Below, piece after piece: positions 7,711 to 16,095 of a stretch of DNA of 64,000 nucleotides. The DNA is taken from contig JACIYN010000042.1 of NCBI GenBank assembly GCA_014359885.1, positions 1 through 64,000 on the forward strand, in the 5' to 3' direction. The notes under the pieces are model-generated. The model made no database searches, had not been told where the DNA came from, and saw only the letters and a program-made list of their open reading frames with translations. Every line of letters starts with the position of its first letter. Position 1 is the stretch's first letter. The stretch is from Desulfacinum sp. (GTDB taxonomy: Bacteria; Desulfobacterota; Syntrophobacteria; Syntrophobacterales; DSM-9756). Made by a program: the position numbers and the translations under genes.

Positions 7711-9146
7711 AATTCACCTGTGTAAGCGTTTTAGCGGCCTTGCTGTTATCCCTTCCTGCGGCGCCTTGCCTCTTGCGGGCCCAGGACATGCGTGAAGCGC
7801 AGATCCAGGCCCGCCGGGCCAAGGAGGAACTTGTGCGAAAGGCGGCCGCCGAAAAGGCGGAGGCCGAACGGGCGGCCGCCGAATCCCGAGCGCGGATCCT
7901 GGCCGATCGCACCGCGCTGGTACAAGCGGTATCCGACCTGGAAGCGGCCAATGGGCTTCTGGAGCGGGAGTTGGAGGGCCTGAACGGTGAGTTTCAGCAA
8001 TGGGAACAAAAGGAGGCCGAGATCAACGAAAAACTGGCCCGAACGGACGAGGTGGTCCAGGAATTGGTGGGCGTTATCCGCGTGAACGCCAAGGACCTGG
8101 ACGAGCTGATCCGCCAGAACCTGAGGACCGCCGTGGAGGGGCGGCCGGGGTCGTTTCTGGAAGCCATCGCCGCCGAATCCCGGTTTCCGGGGATGGACGA
8201 TGTGCGGGCCATGGCGGAGGCTTGGTTCCATCAGATCCGGTCTTCCGGCGAAGTGACCCTCACCCGTGCCCCCCTCATCGACCGCAGTGGCCGGGAAACG
8301 GAGGCCGAAATTTTGCTCATCGGCCCCTTTACGGCCGCCTACCGGTCGGGCGATGAAATCGGCTTTTGCAACCACTCTCCCTCCGGCGGCAAACTCTACG
8401 CCCTTTCACGTCTGCCGTCCGCCCGATGGCAAAAACAGATCCGCCGCTACATGGACGGCCGAAGCGAGGCGGTCCCCGTGGACATTTCCCGCGGCGGGGC
8501 TCTCCGCCAATTGACCCACGAACGGCGCCTCTGGGAACACATCCCCAAGGGAGGGCCCATCGTCTGGCCCATCCTGCTCATTCTGGCTCTGGGCCTGGGG
8601 ATCGTCGTGGAGCGGGTCTTTTTCCTGGTCCGCCGGCGCTTCGACGCCGAATCCTTGATGAGTTCCCTTCGGGATCTGGCCGCGAAAGACGACTGGGAGG
8701 CCTGCCGTCGGGCCTGTGAACGGCATGCCCACGTTCCGGTGGCCCGGGTGCTCGGGGTGGGATTGATGTGCCGCGACCTGCAGCGCGAGGAGATGGAAAA
8801 CGCCCTGCAGGAGGGAATCCTCAGGGAGATTCCCTCCATGGAACGCTTTTTGTCCACCCTGGGCATGCTGGCGGCCATCGCCCCCCTGCTGGGGCTGCTC
8901 GGCACGGTCACCGGCATGATCAATACCTTTCATGTCATCACCTTGTACGGCACCGGGGATCCCCGCCTCATGTCGGGTGGCATTTCCGAGGCCTTGGTCA
9001 CCACCATGCTGGGCCTTTCGGTGGCCATTCCCCTGATGGTGGCCCAAACGCTGCTCAACCGCACGGTGGACAACCGCATCGGCGAGATGGAGGAGAAGGC
9101 CGTGGCTCTGGTGAACATCGTCCACAAGAACCGGAGGGACACGTGA
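7707..9146 (+). CDS. exbB: ExbB/TolQ-type proton channel with long periplasmic N-terminal domain
   Basis: Proton-channel subunit that energises TonB. At 479 residues it is about twice the length of classic ExbB. It has a signal peptide (LLLSLPAAPCLLRA), an Ala/Glu-rich coiled coil at about residues 25-110, a further periplasmic domain to about residue 280, then three membrane segments. The MotA/TolQ/ExbB signature PLLGLLGTVTGMINTF is near residue 397 and SGGISEALVTTMLGLSVAIP follows. This long form is typical of DUF3450-linked TonB systems. It overlaps the preceding gene by 4 bp and the next ExbB by 4 bp (GTGA). The operon position under a cobalamin riboswitch suggests this TonB set is dedicated to the receptors of the island. 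Confidence 0.88.
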   Translation: MKFTCVSVLAALLLSLPAAPCLLRAQDMREAQIQARRAKEELVRKAAAEKAEAERAAAESRARILADRTALVQAVSDLEAANGLLERELEGLNGEFQQWEQKEAEINEKLARTDEVVQELVGVIRVNAKDLDELIRQNLRTAVEGRPGSFLEAIAAESRFPGMDDVRAMAEAWFHQIRSSGEVTLTRAPLIDRSGRETEAEILLIGPFTAAYRSGDEIGFCNHSPSGGKLYALSRLPSARWQKQIRRYMDGRSEAVPVDISRGGALRQLTHERRLWEHIPKGGPIVWPILLILALGLGIVVERVFFLVRRRFDAESLMSSLRDLAAKDDWEACRRACERHAHVPVARVLGVGLMCRDLQREEMENALQEGILREIPSMERFLSTLGMLAAIAPLLGLLGTVTGMINTFHVITLYGTGDPRLMSGGISEALVTTMLGLSVAIPLMVAQTLLNRTVDNRIGEMEEKAVALVNIVHKNRRDT

Positions 9147-9754
9147 TCGAGGTGCTGGCCGGTCACACTCTGCGCCTGGAGGCTTATTTCCGCACCGGCG
9201 GCGTGGTCATGGCACCCCTGGCGGCGGTCAGCATGCTCATGTGGGTGCTGATCGTGGACCGCCTGATTTTCTTCCGAACCCTCTTCCGCAAGAACATGGA
9301 CCTGGCCACGGCGCGGGAGCACATCCGCAGCCGCCGCATGCCCGACCCTCGACGGTATCGCGGCATGACGTCCTTGCTGGTGGCCCGGTTCCTCCAACGC
9401 TGCAGCGGCGATCCCCGGCTGGACGCCTTCATCCTCGACGAAGTGGTGTTGGGCATCAACCGGTCGCTGGATGCCCATCTGGCTATCATCGGCACCCTGG
9501 CCGCCGTGGCGCCCCTGCTGGGGCTGCTGGGAACCGTCACCGGCATGATCGGGACCTTCGACGTTCTGGCCGTCTTCGGGACGGGCAACGCCAAGGGCAT
9601 GGCGGACGGCATCTCCGAAGCCCTCATCAGCACCCAAACCGGCCTGCTGGTGGCGATCCCGGGATTGTACATGAAGGGATTTTTGGAGCGCCGGGCCCGC
9701 AACCTCAAACAGCGTGCGGCCCGGGCGGGATACTATCTGAGGCGGCACCTGTAA
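9143..9754 (+). CDS. exbB: Second ExbB/TolQ-family protein
   Basis: Inner-membrane proton-channel subunit of 203 residues, close to the usual ExbB core without an extra domain. It shows the family signature PLLGLLGTVTGMIGTF near residue 127, then MADGISEALISTQTGLLVAIPG. The GTG at 9143 is chosen because it overlaps the preceding stop (GTGA) with GGAGGG just upstream; no ATG gives the first membrane segment intact. Two ExbB-type proteins followed by one ExbD is the known arrangement in DUF3450-linked TonB operons. The two proteins may form a mixed ring or have separate roles; sequence alone does not decide. Confidence 0.88.
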   Translation: MIEVLAGHTLRLEAYFRTGGVVMAPLAAVSMLMWVLIVDRLIFFRTLFRKNMDLATAREHIRSRRMPDPRRYRGMTSLLVARFLQRCSGDPRLDAFILDEVVLGINRSLDAHLAIIGTLAAVAPLLGLLGTVTGMIGTFDVLAVFGTGNAKGMADGISEALISTQTGLLVAIPGLYMKGFLERRARNLKQRAARAGYYLRRHL

Positions 9755-9792
9755 CGCCCCACCGGTGCCCGGGAGGCAAGGAGGATCGGGCC

Positions 9793-10215
9793 ATGCTCAA
9801 CATCAGCGCCGCTCGCCGCAGGAACCGATCGACCACGGAACTGAACATCGCGCCGCTCATCGACATGGTGTTCATCCTATTGATCTTCTTTTTGGTCAAC
9901 ACCAGTTTCGTGAAGGAGACCGGTATCGACGTGAACCGCCCCACGGCCGCCACCGCCGCCGTCAAGCCCACGGCCACCATTCTCATCGCGGTGGATCAGG
10001 CCAACCGCATTTTCATGGACCGCCGCGAGATCGATCTGCGGGCGGTTCGCGCCAACGTGGAGCGGGCCTTGGCCGAGAATCCGGAAGGCGCCGTGGTGGT
10101 GGTGGCCGATAAGGAAAGCAACACGGGGACGGCCATCCAGGTCATGGACGCCTGTCGGTTGGCGGGAGCCGCCAACGTTTCCTTGGCGGCGGGACTGCCC
10201 GAGCAAGCCCGGTGA
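9793..10215 (+). CDS. exbD: ExbD/TolR biopolymer transport protein
   Basis: Single-pass inner-membrane protein that couples the proton channel to TonB. It has 140 residues. A short cytoplasmic tail with NRSTTELNIAPLIDMVFILL leads into the membrane segment, and Asp24 corresponds to the essential membrane aspartate of ExbD. The periplasmic part (residues about 48-140) ends in the conserved VMDACRLAGAANVSLA. An AGGAGGATCGGG precedes the ATG at 9793. It lies 38 bp after the second ExbB and 9 bp before TonB. Confidence 0.92.
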   Translation: MLNISAARRRNRSTTELNIAPLIDMVFILLIFFLVNTSFVKETGIDVNRPTAATAAVKPTATILIAVDQANRIFMDRREIDLRAVRANVERALAENPEGAVVVVADKESNTGTAIQVMDACRLAGAANVSLAAGLPEQAR

Positions 10216-10224
10216 TGATCGATC

Positions 10225-10923
10225 ATGGATTGGAACGGGGCCGATCACCTCTACTTCCAAGCTTTCACCCGGCGTCATTGGTGCACCCGGCTGGGGGCCT
10301 GGTGCATCGCCGGCGGCATGAACCTGCTGCTTTTTCTGCTCATGCCGCACCTGATGGATCCCGCCCCCGCCGGGACGCCGGTGGAAACCTTGGTCCCTCA
10401 AGTCCAAGTGATCCGGGTGAAGCGGCCGGAAACTCCGGTGAAACGCCGCCCCCCGAAACCGCCCCCTGAACCCGAAGTGGTGGAAAAACCCCGCACTGCA
10501 CCCAGACAACCGGCCATGACCAAGCTGACCTTGCCCTTTGAAATCAACCCGCGACTTCCCGCGGGCCCCAACACGCTGGTCCTGCCGGCCCTGGAAAGTG
10601 CGCCCCCGGCGCCCACCACCGGCCTGCCGGGCGCCTTCGAGCCCGGCCAACTGGACGGTCCTCTCACGGTGCTCGTCCGCGTGCCGCCCATCTACCCCAT
10701 GAACGCCCGCCGTCGCGGCATCGAAGGATGGGTGAAGGTTCAATTGGTGGTCGATGAAACCGGTCGGGTGGACCATGTGGAAATCGTCGCCGCCGAACCG
10801 CCGGGAATCTTCGAAGAGAGCGTGCGGCGCTGCGTGGCCGGATGGCGTTTCCAGCCCGGCACGGTGGGAGGCGTGCCGGTACGTGCCAAGGCGGAAACCA
10901 CCATACGGTTCAAGCTGGAGTAG
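10225..10923 (+). CDS. tonB: TonB energy-transducing protein
   Basis: Spans the periplasm to transmit energy to the outer-membrane receptors. It has 232 residues: one membrane segment at about 25-44, a Pro/Lys-rich linker (KRRPPKPPPEPEVVEKP) at about 72-92, and a C-terminal TonB domain. That domain has PPIYPMNARRRGIEGWVKVQ and VRRCVAGWRFQPGTVGGVPV, matching the YP...R.GIEG and W.F.P....G.PV pattern. No strong ribosome-binding site is seen before 10225, so it is probably coupled to ExbD, which ends 9 bp upstream. With seven receptors and one TonB in the window, it is likely shared between them. Confidence 0.92.
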   Translation: MDWNGADHLYFQAFTRRHWCTRLGAWCIAGGMNLLLFLLMPHLMDPAPAGTPVETLVPQVQVIRVKRPETPVKRRPPKPPPEPEVVEKPRTAPRQPAMTKLTLPFEINPRLPAGPNTLVLPALESAPPAPTTGLPGAFEPGQLDGPLTVLVRVPPIYPMNARRRGIEGWVKVQLVVDETGRVDHVEIVAAEPPGIFEESVRRCVAGWRFQPGTVGGVPVRAKAETTIRFKLE

Positions 10924-10927
10924 GAAG

Positions 10928-12259
10928 ATGGTTTGCGGAAGAACACACAAGGCTTTGGCCATCTTATCTTTGCTCCTCATGGGATGGGCCGCCGCGGGAC
11001 GGGCCGCCCAAGATCCCCGACACCTGCCCCTCCCGGTGCGGGTGGTGCTGAGCCAAGTGTATCCGCTCATGCAGAAAAAGGACTATTCGCGCGCCGTGGA
11101 GCGGCTGCTGGCCTTTCAAGCTCGGGGAGGGCCGGCACCCCCCGCGGGGACGGCGGACCCCAAGGGTTACCACCATCCGGAGATTTACTACACCCTGGGG
11201 AATTGCTATTTGCTTCAGGGACGGCACCCCCAGGCCGTCGCCGCCTATTCCCAAGCGGTATCCCGAAATCCCAAGCACACTTACGCGTGGCTCAACCTGG
11301 CCAAAGCCTACTACGAAGGGAAGAGTTACGCCGAAGCGGCCCGGTGCTTCGAGCGCGCGTATGAATCCAGTCCGGAGCGCAATCCGGAACATCTCTATCT
11401 CGCCGCCGCCGCACAGCTCATGGCCGGTCGTCACGCACAATCCATCGCGCTTTTTGAGCGATTGCTGGCCGCCCATCCCCAGGCCGTCCAACCCGAGTGG
11501 AAGGAATACCTGGTGCACGCCCTGCTGGCGGCCAACCGGCCGCGCCGTGCCTTGCCGTACATCCGTCAATTGGCCGAGACCTACACCGGCGAAAAGCAGA
11601 TGCAGTGGCAAGAGATCCTGCTTTATCAATATGTTCAACTGGGGATGTCCGCCCAGGCCCTGTCCCTGGCTCGAACCCTGACGGAAAAGGCGCCCACCAC
11701 GGCCAAGTGGTGGAAAGCTCTGGCCCACATCCAACTGAACGCCGGCCGCAACGAGGAAGCCCTGGCGGCCTTGATCATCTACAGTTTTCTCACCCCCTTG
11801 AGCCGCGAAGAAAGTCAATTGTTGGCCGACTTGAGCCTCCAGGTGGGCATCCCCCGCAAGGCCGTCCCCCTCTACGAAAGCTGTCTCAGGGAAAAGCGGG
11901 ATAAAGAAGTGCTCCAGAGATTGATCTACGCCTACCGCCGGCTGGGCCGCAGCGACGCCGCCCTGGCCCGTCTGGACCGCTTCGCCCCAAAGCCGGACGA
12001 CGATCCCGAGCTTCTCATGCTCAAGGCGGAATTGCTCTACGACCTAAAAGAGTACCACAGGGCCGCCGCCGTCTTCCGGCGTGCCGCTCAAGTCGAAGGC
12101 AACCACGCCGGACGCGCGTGGTTGATGGCCGGATACGCCGCCTGGCAGGCTCAGGATCTGGAGGCCGGAAGGCAGTCCTTCGCGCGCGCAGCCCGATACC
12201 CGGGTGAACGAAAAACGGCCCTCAGTGTCTTGCGACAAATCCAAACGGAAGCTCCATGA
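10928..12259 (+). CDS. Exported TPR-repeat protein of the TonB operon
   Basis: Tetratricopeptide-repeat protein, presumably a periplasmic scaffold, that accompanies this class of TonB system; its exact role is unknown. The 443 residues start with a signal peptide (ALAILSLLLMGWAAAGRAAQ). About eight to nine TPR units follow, clearest at residues 85-155 (YYTLGNCYLLQGRHPQAVAA, then AWLNLAKAYYEGKSYAEAAR) and again at 355-430. The ATG at 10928 is chosen because it starts the signal peptide and lies 4 bp after the tonB stop with TAGGAAG in front. It is followed 1 bp later by the CcsA-like gene. Confidence 0.82.
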   Translation: MVCGRTHKALAILSLLLMGWAAAGRAAQDPRHLPLPVRVVLSQVYPLMQKKDYSRAVERLLAFQARGGPAPPAGTADPKGYHHPEIYYTLGNCYLLQGRHPQAVAAYSQAVSRNPKHTYAWLNLAKAYYEGKSYAEAARCFERAYESSPERNPEHLYLAAAAQLMAGRHAQSIALFERLLAAHPQAVQPEWKEYLVHALLAANRPRRALPYIRQLAETYTGEKQMQWQEILLYQYVQLGMSAQALSLARTLTEKAPTTAKWWKALAHIQLNAGRNEEALAALIIYSFLTPLSREESQLLADLSLQVGIPRKAVPLYESCLREKRDKEVLQRLIYAYRRLGRSDAALARLDRFAPKPDDDPELLMLKAELLYDLKEYHRAAAVFRRAAQVEGNHAGRAWLMAGYAAWQAQDLEAGRQSFARAARYPGERKTALSVLRQIQTEAP

Positions 12260-12260
12260 G

Positions 12261-13022
12261 ATGATGCTGAGTCACGATCTATTGAAAGCGGCGACGGCGT
12301 TCTACGGTGTCGGGTGCGTAACGGCTCTTCTTTTGCCCCAACACAGACAGGTGGTTGTCTGGTTGCTTCCCGCCCTGGGTTTCAATGCCGTCGCCGTGGC
12401 ATGGCGTTACCAGTCGGCTTGGCCCATGCTGCCCATGTATCTGGCCCCTTCCGCCCTGCCCTTGGCCCTCGGTGTCACGGCACTCCTCGCCGGCAGGCGG
12501 GATCCCAGCGGCAGAGTGCGGGCCGTCATCCTGGCCCTGGCGTTGATCGCTGCCTGCACCTCCGTGCTCTTTCCCAAGGACTACTACCTTCCCTTTGTCA
12601 AGTCCCGGGCCGCGGCCGCCCATCTTTTCCTGGTTTTCGGAGTGGTGGGCCGCTCCTGCTTTCTCGCCTCCGCCGCCTGGGCGTTGCATGGCCTGTTTAC
12701 CGTGAATTCAGGGAAGAGCAACCAACCGGCCCCGGACCACTTTGCTTTCCGCTGGGCCGTCTGGGGCTTCGGCTTCTGGACGCTTTCCATGTTCGCCGGG
12801 GAATGGTGGTCTTACCTGGGATGGGGAACGCCCGTGGTATGGGATGATCCGGCCATCACCTCGGTCATGGCCACATGGTTTTACTATGTGGGCTATCTTC
12901 ATTTGCACTTGACCGGCACCTGGACCCCCCGGGCCCGATCCATCTACGCCGCATCGGGCATCTGGGTGGTGTTGTTCCTGAACTGTCTTCCGGAATGGGG
13001 GCCGTTTCGATGTCCGTTTTGA
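12261..13022 (+). CDS. CcsA/CcmC-like cytochrome c assembly membrane protein
   Basis: Multi-pass inner-membrane protein related to the haem-handling proteins CcsA and CcmC. It has 253 residues and about eight hydrophobic segments. The tryptophan-rich block AGEWWSYLGWGTPVVWDD near residue 180 corresponds to the periplasmic haem-binding WWD-type motif of the family. Histidines lie before it (AAAHLFLVF, WALHGLF) and after it (YLHLHLTG), as for the family's haem-ligand histidines. ATG codons at 12261 and 12264 both follow the TPR stop immediately. It overlaps the ResB-like gene by 13 bp, giving a CcsB/CcsA-type pair. What is odd is its place in a cobalamin-controlled TonB operon: it may move or hold a tetrapyrrole other than cytochrome haem. 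Confidence 0.7.
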   Translation: MMLSHDLLKAATAFYGVGCVTALLLPQHRQVVVWLLPALGFNAVAVAWRYQSAWPMLPMYLAPSALPLALGVTALLAGRRDPSGRVRAVILALALIAACTSVLFPKDYYLPFVKSRAAAAHLFLVFGVVGRSCFLASAAWALHGLFTVNSGKSNQPAPDHFAFRWAVWGFGFWTLSMFAGEWWSYLGWGTPVVWDDPAITSVMATWFYYVGYLHLHLTGTWTPRARSIYAASGIWVVLFLNCLPEWGPFRCPF

Positions 13023-13831
13023 CCACTTCCCGGCTGGGTCGAACCCTCTGGCGGAAGCTCGGCAGTGTGCGGCTGACCGTGAGTCTTTGCCTGGCGCTGG
13101 CCATCGACCTGGCCGGGGGTTATTTCTGCCTGAAGGACCGGGCTCCGTTGTTCGCCCCCTTGAATGAAGTGGGGCTCGCCGTCTGGACCCGCACTTACGG
13201 CCGCCACGATCTGTTCCACACGGCATGGTTTTTCGCCCTCCTCGGCCTGCTGGCGGTGCTGGCACTCAACACCTTCGTTTGCACCACCAACAGGTTGGCG
13301 ATCTTGCTGGGGAAAAGATCCCAGACGAGTGCCGGCCGGCTCCTTTTCCGATTGGCGCCGCATCTGATGCATTACGCCCTGATCTTGATCCTCACCGGCT
13401 ACCTGGCCAGCTACCTGTTCGCCCGGGTGCTGGACACGCGGGTTCTGGTCCCCGGAACATCCCTGACCCTCCCCGAAACATCGCTCCAAGTGGCTTTCCA
13501 CGGTTTCGATCCCGTGTACGACCGGGGGGAACGGTTGCCGGCCTTTAAGGACCGCGTGGTCGACCCCCGGGCCCGACTCGCCGTCACCGGCGGGGATTAC
13601 AAGGTGGAAGCCATTCTCTCTATCAACCAACCGGTTTGGGTGGCCGGATACGGCATCTTCCTTAAGGATTTCACCCCGCGCACTCGAGGCGGCATGAACC
13701 GCCGGCCCCGGATTGACGTGACCATCCGCAGGGACCCGGGTGTACGTCTGTACCTGGCCGGGATTGGGCTTTTCACCTTGGGACTGGGCATTTATTGGAC
13801 GGAATGGACGTTCTTTAAGATCAGAGGATGA
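13010..13831 (+). CDS. ResB/CcsB-like membrane protein (short)
   Basis: Membrane partner of the CcsA-like protein. The 273 residues contain an N-terminal ResB pattern (LWRKLGSVRLTVSLCLALA) and hydrophobic segments at about 20-38, 70-90, 118-140 and 245-262. The region between about 140 and 240 is periplasmic and includes the ResB-like GYGIFLKDF. Usual ResB proteins are 400 residues or more, so this is a compact form like those seen beside CcsA homologues in deltaproteobacterial respiratory operons. The ATG at 13010 overlaps the CcsA-like gene, and its stop overlaps the next start by 4 bp. Together with its neighbour it suggests handling of haem or a haem-like ligand in the periplasm. Confidence 0.68.
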   Translation: MSVLTTSRLGRTLWRKLGSVRLTVSLCLALAIDLAGGYFCLKDRAPLFAPLNEVGLAVWTRTYGRHDLFHTAWFFALLGLLAVLALNTFVCTTNRLAILLGKRSQTSAGRLLFRLAPHLMHYALILILTGYLASYLFARVLDTRVLVPGTSLTLPETSLQVAFHGFDPVYDRGERLPAFKDRVVDPRARLAVTGGDYKVEAILSINQPVWVAGYGIFLKDFTPRTRGGMNRRPRIDVTIRRDPGVRLYLAGIGLFTLGLGIYWTEWTFFKIRG

Positions 13832-14961
13832 ATCCCATGGCTTTTCTCCGGAAACAGATCCTGCTGACAACCTTTGTTTTGGCGGCCTGGGGCCTTTTCG
13901 GCTGCGGTCGTTCGGCGGACCCCCAACAGGAGTCCTTCCTCCAGATCGGGGAGTTCACCGTCCATCGGATTTCCCAGGAACGTACGGAAGTGCGCGACGG
14001 GGCCGGTCGCACCCTGGTCTTGATCCCGCGTCATGCTCCGGCCCCCCGGGATGTGGAACCTACCCGGCTGGTGCGCACCCCCGTGCGACGCGTGGTGGCC
14101 TACGGCTTTTTCGACGTGGCCGTCCTTCGGGCACTGGGTGTGCTGCAGGATGTTCTGGTGGGCGTGACCCATCCCCTGGAGGACTGGTATATCCCGGAAG
14201 TCCGCGAAGGCATGGCATCGGGTAGGATCGCCTATCTGGGGGACGGCAGCGCCATCGACTTCGAGCGCCTCAAGCAACAACGGCCCGAACTGGTGCTTAC
14301 CTGGGATCCGGCCGTCATTCCCATGCTGGACACCCTGGGCATCCCCTGCGCGGTCACCTCCACCCCCCTGGCCATGTGCCTCAACGCCCGCATGCGTTTT
14401 GTCCACTTTCTGGCGCCTTTTTTCGCCAGGGAAAAGGAAGCCGCCGCCTTCTTCGACCGGGTCAACAACGCCTTGCTGGACATCCGCCTGCGTACGGCCG
14501 GCGCCGGCCCCCCACCCAAGGTGATGTGGGGCGACATCTACGAAAAGCGCGTTCTGGTGGAACCGGGCAACGCCTGGGTGGGGGAACTCATCGGCCTGGC
14601 CCAAAGCGACTATCTCTTCGACGATGTGTACGGAACCTCGTGCATCGAAATCGCGGTGGAACGATTCCTTTACAGCGGCGAGGAGGCGGACATCCTTTTC
14701 ACCTACCGCACAAGAAAGGACGGGGCCACCTCCAAGGCCGCCCTGGCCCGCATGAATCCCCTGCTGGCCTCCATTCGACCGCTCAAGGAAGGCAAGGTTT
14801 ACGCGCCGTTGCCCCATTATGTGCAATCGGGCGACCGCCTGGATGAGATCCTCACCGAAATTGCAGCCATTCTGCATCCGGAAGCCTACCCGGGCTACGT
14901 GTACCGGTACTTTGTGGAACTTCCCGACCAGGACCCTTCAAACGGCGGAGGTGCATCATGA
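13828..14961 (+). CDS. Lipoprotein substrate-binding protein, FecB/BtuF family
   Basis: Ligand-capturing component of an ABC importer for a corrinoid or metal complex. The 377 residues begin with a lipoprotein signal whose lipobox LFGC places the lipidated Cys at residue 26. The mature chain shows the helical-backbone binding-protein features: RRVVAYGFFDVAVLRALGVL near residue 92, FERLKQQRPELVLTWDPA near 150, and FTYRTRKDG followed by the KEGKVYAPLPHYVQSGDR stretch. It overlaps the ResB-like gene (ATGA) and the permease gene (ATGA), so it is tightly coupled within the operon. Confidence 0.85.
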   Translation: MNPMAFLRKQILLTTFVLAAWGLFGCGRSADPQQESFLQIGEFTVHRISQERTEVRDGAGRTLVLIPRHAPAPRDVEPTRLVRTPVRRVVAYGFFDVAVLRALGVLQDVLVGVTHPLEDWYIPEVREGMASGRIAYLGDGSAIDFERLKQQRPELVLTWDPAVIPMLDTLGIPCAVTSTPLAMCLNARMRFVHFLAPFFAREKEAAAFFDRVNNALLDIRLRTAGAGPPPKVMWGDIYEKRVLVEPGNAWVGELIGLAQSDYLFDDVYGTSCIEIAVERFLYSGEEADILFTYRTRKDGATSKAALARMNPLLASIRPLKEGKVYAPLPHYVQSGDRLDEILTEIAAILHPEAYPGYVYRYFVELPDQDPSNGGGAS

Positions 14962-16004
14962 GCGAATCCGCCCACACCCTGGCCCTTGCCCTTCCTTCCT
15001 TCCGACGACCCATGGCCGGCTTCTCGGCGTTGGCCGTTCTCACGGTCGTCCTGGTGGTGGCCAACGTCGGCATCGGCTCGGTTCCCCTTTCGCCTTCGCA
15101 GGTCTGGCAGGCCGTCTCGGACCCGAAAGCGGCCGCCACCGCGGGGGAGATCCTCTGGAAAATCCGCATTCCCAGGGCCGTCGCCGCGGTTCTGGGGGGC
15201 GCCTCCCTGGCGGTCTCGGGCCTTCTGCTCCAGGTCTACTTCCGAAATCCCATTGTCGGGCCTTTTGTGCTGGGCATCTCATCGGGTGCCACGGTGATGG
15301 TCTCCCTGGTCATGCTCACCACCCTGGCCGTGGGCATGGCCTCCCTCATGCCGTACCTGTCCACCTTGGCGGCGTTCGCCGGTGCTTACGGTGTCACCTT
15401 GATCGTGGCGGCCGTGGCTTCCCGGGTGAAAAGCGGTGTCACCCTCCTGATCGTGGGACTCATGATGGGATACCTGTGCGGAGCGGTGACCGCCGTGCTC
15501 ACGGCCTTGGCGGAAAAGGAAAAGATCAAGGGCTTCGTGTTGTGGCAACTGGGCAGTTTTTCCGGGTTCAAGTGGAGTGAGATCGGTGTGTTGGCGGTTT
15601 GTGGGGGCCTGATCCTGGTGGGCGTCTACCTGCTGAGCAAACCGCTCAACGCCTTTCTCCTGGGCGAAAACTACGCCGCCTCCATGGGGGTTCCCATCCG
15701 CCGTTTTCGCGTGCTCGTTCTCTTGTGCGCCTGCGCTCTTGCCGGCCTGGTCACCTCCGTGGCGGGCCCCGTGGCCTTCATCGGCCTGGCCGTACCTCAC
15801 ATGGCGCGGCTGATCTTTCAAACGTCGGACAATCGCATTCTCATCCCCGGATCCTGTCTGGTGGGCGCTCTGGTCACCAGCCTGTGCGACCTGATCGCCC
15901 GCATGGCTCTCTCCCCCGTGGAACTTCCCCTCTCGGCCGTGACCGCCTTTTTCGGAGCCCCCGTGGTCATCGGCTTTTTATGCAAACGCCGCGTGGAGAT
16001 GTGA
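14958..16004 (+). CDS. FecCD/BtuC-type ABC permease
   Basis: Inner-membrane channel of the importer formed with the lipoprotein and ATPase on either side. It has 348 residues and about ten hydrophobic segments. The family blocks are present: IRIPRAVAAVLGGASLAVSG near residue 72, LLQVYFRNPIVGPFVLGISS just after, the LLGENYAASMGVPIRRFR coupling region near 235, and GLAVPHMARLIF near 277. The ATG overlaps the preceding stop by 4 bp. It is followed by an 87-bp gap that holds a tiny open frame before the ATPase. Confidence 0.9.
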   Translation: MSESAHTLALALPSFRRPMAGFSALAVLTVVLVVANVGIGSVPLSPSQVWQAVSDPKAAATAGEILWKIRIPRAVAAVLGGASLAVSGLLLQVYFRNPIVGPFVLGISSGATVMVSLVMLTTLAVGMASLMPYLSTLAAFAGAYGVTLIVAAVASRVKSGVTLLIVGLMMGYLCGAVTAVLTALAEKEKIKGFVLWQLGSFSGFKWSEIGVLAVCGGLILVGVYLLSKPLNAFLLGENYAASMGVPIRRFRVLVLLCACALAGLVTSVAGPVAFIGLAVPHMARLIFQTSDNRILIPGSCLVGALVTSLCDLIARMALSPVELPLSAVTAFFGAPVVIGFLCKRRVEM

Positions 16005-16008
16005 AGCC

Positions 16009-16095
16009 ATGGGCGAAGCAGGGCAACGGCGGTCCGAGCGTTTCGACCCGCCGAACTTTTCCATCAACGGCCAACAGCAGGGGGATGAACCATGA
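16009..16095 (+). CDS. Possible 28-codon coupling ORF before the ABC ATPase
   Basis: A short open frame starts 4 bp after the permease stop and ends with TGA overlapping the ATPase ATG (ATGA at 16092-16095). The same 4-bp overlap couples other genes of this operon. GGAGATGTGAAG lies upstream as a possible ribosome-binding site. The 28-residue product (starting MGEAGQRRSER) is polar and resembles nothing I recognise. It may only keep ribosomes moving to the ATPase, or it may be chance. Confidence 0.25.
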   Translation: MGEAGQRRSERFDPPNFSINGQQQGDEP

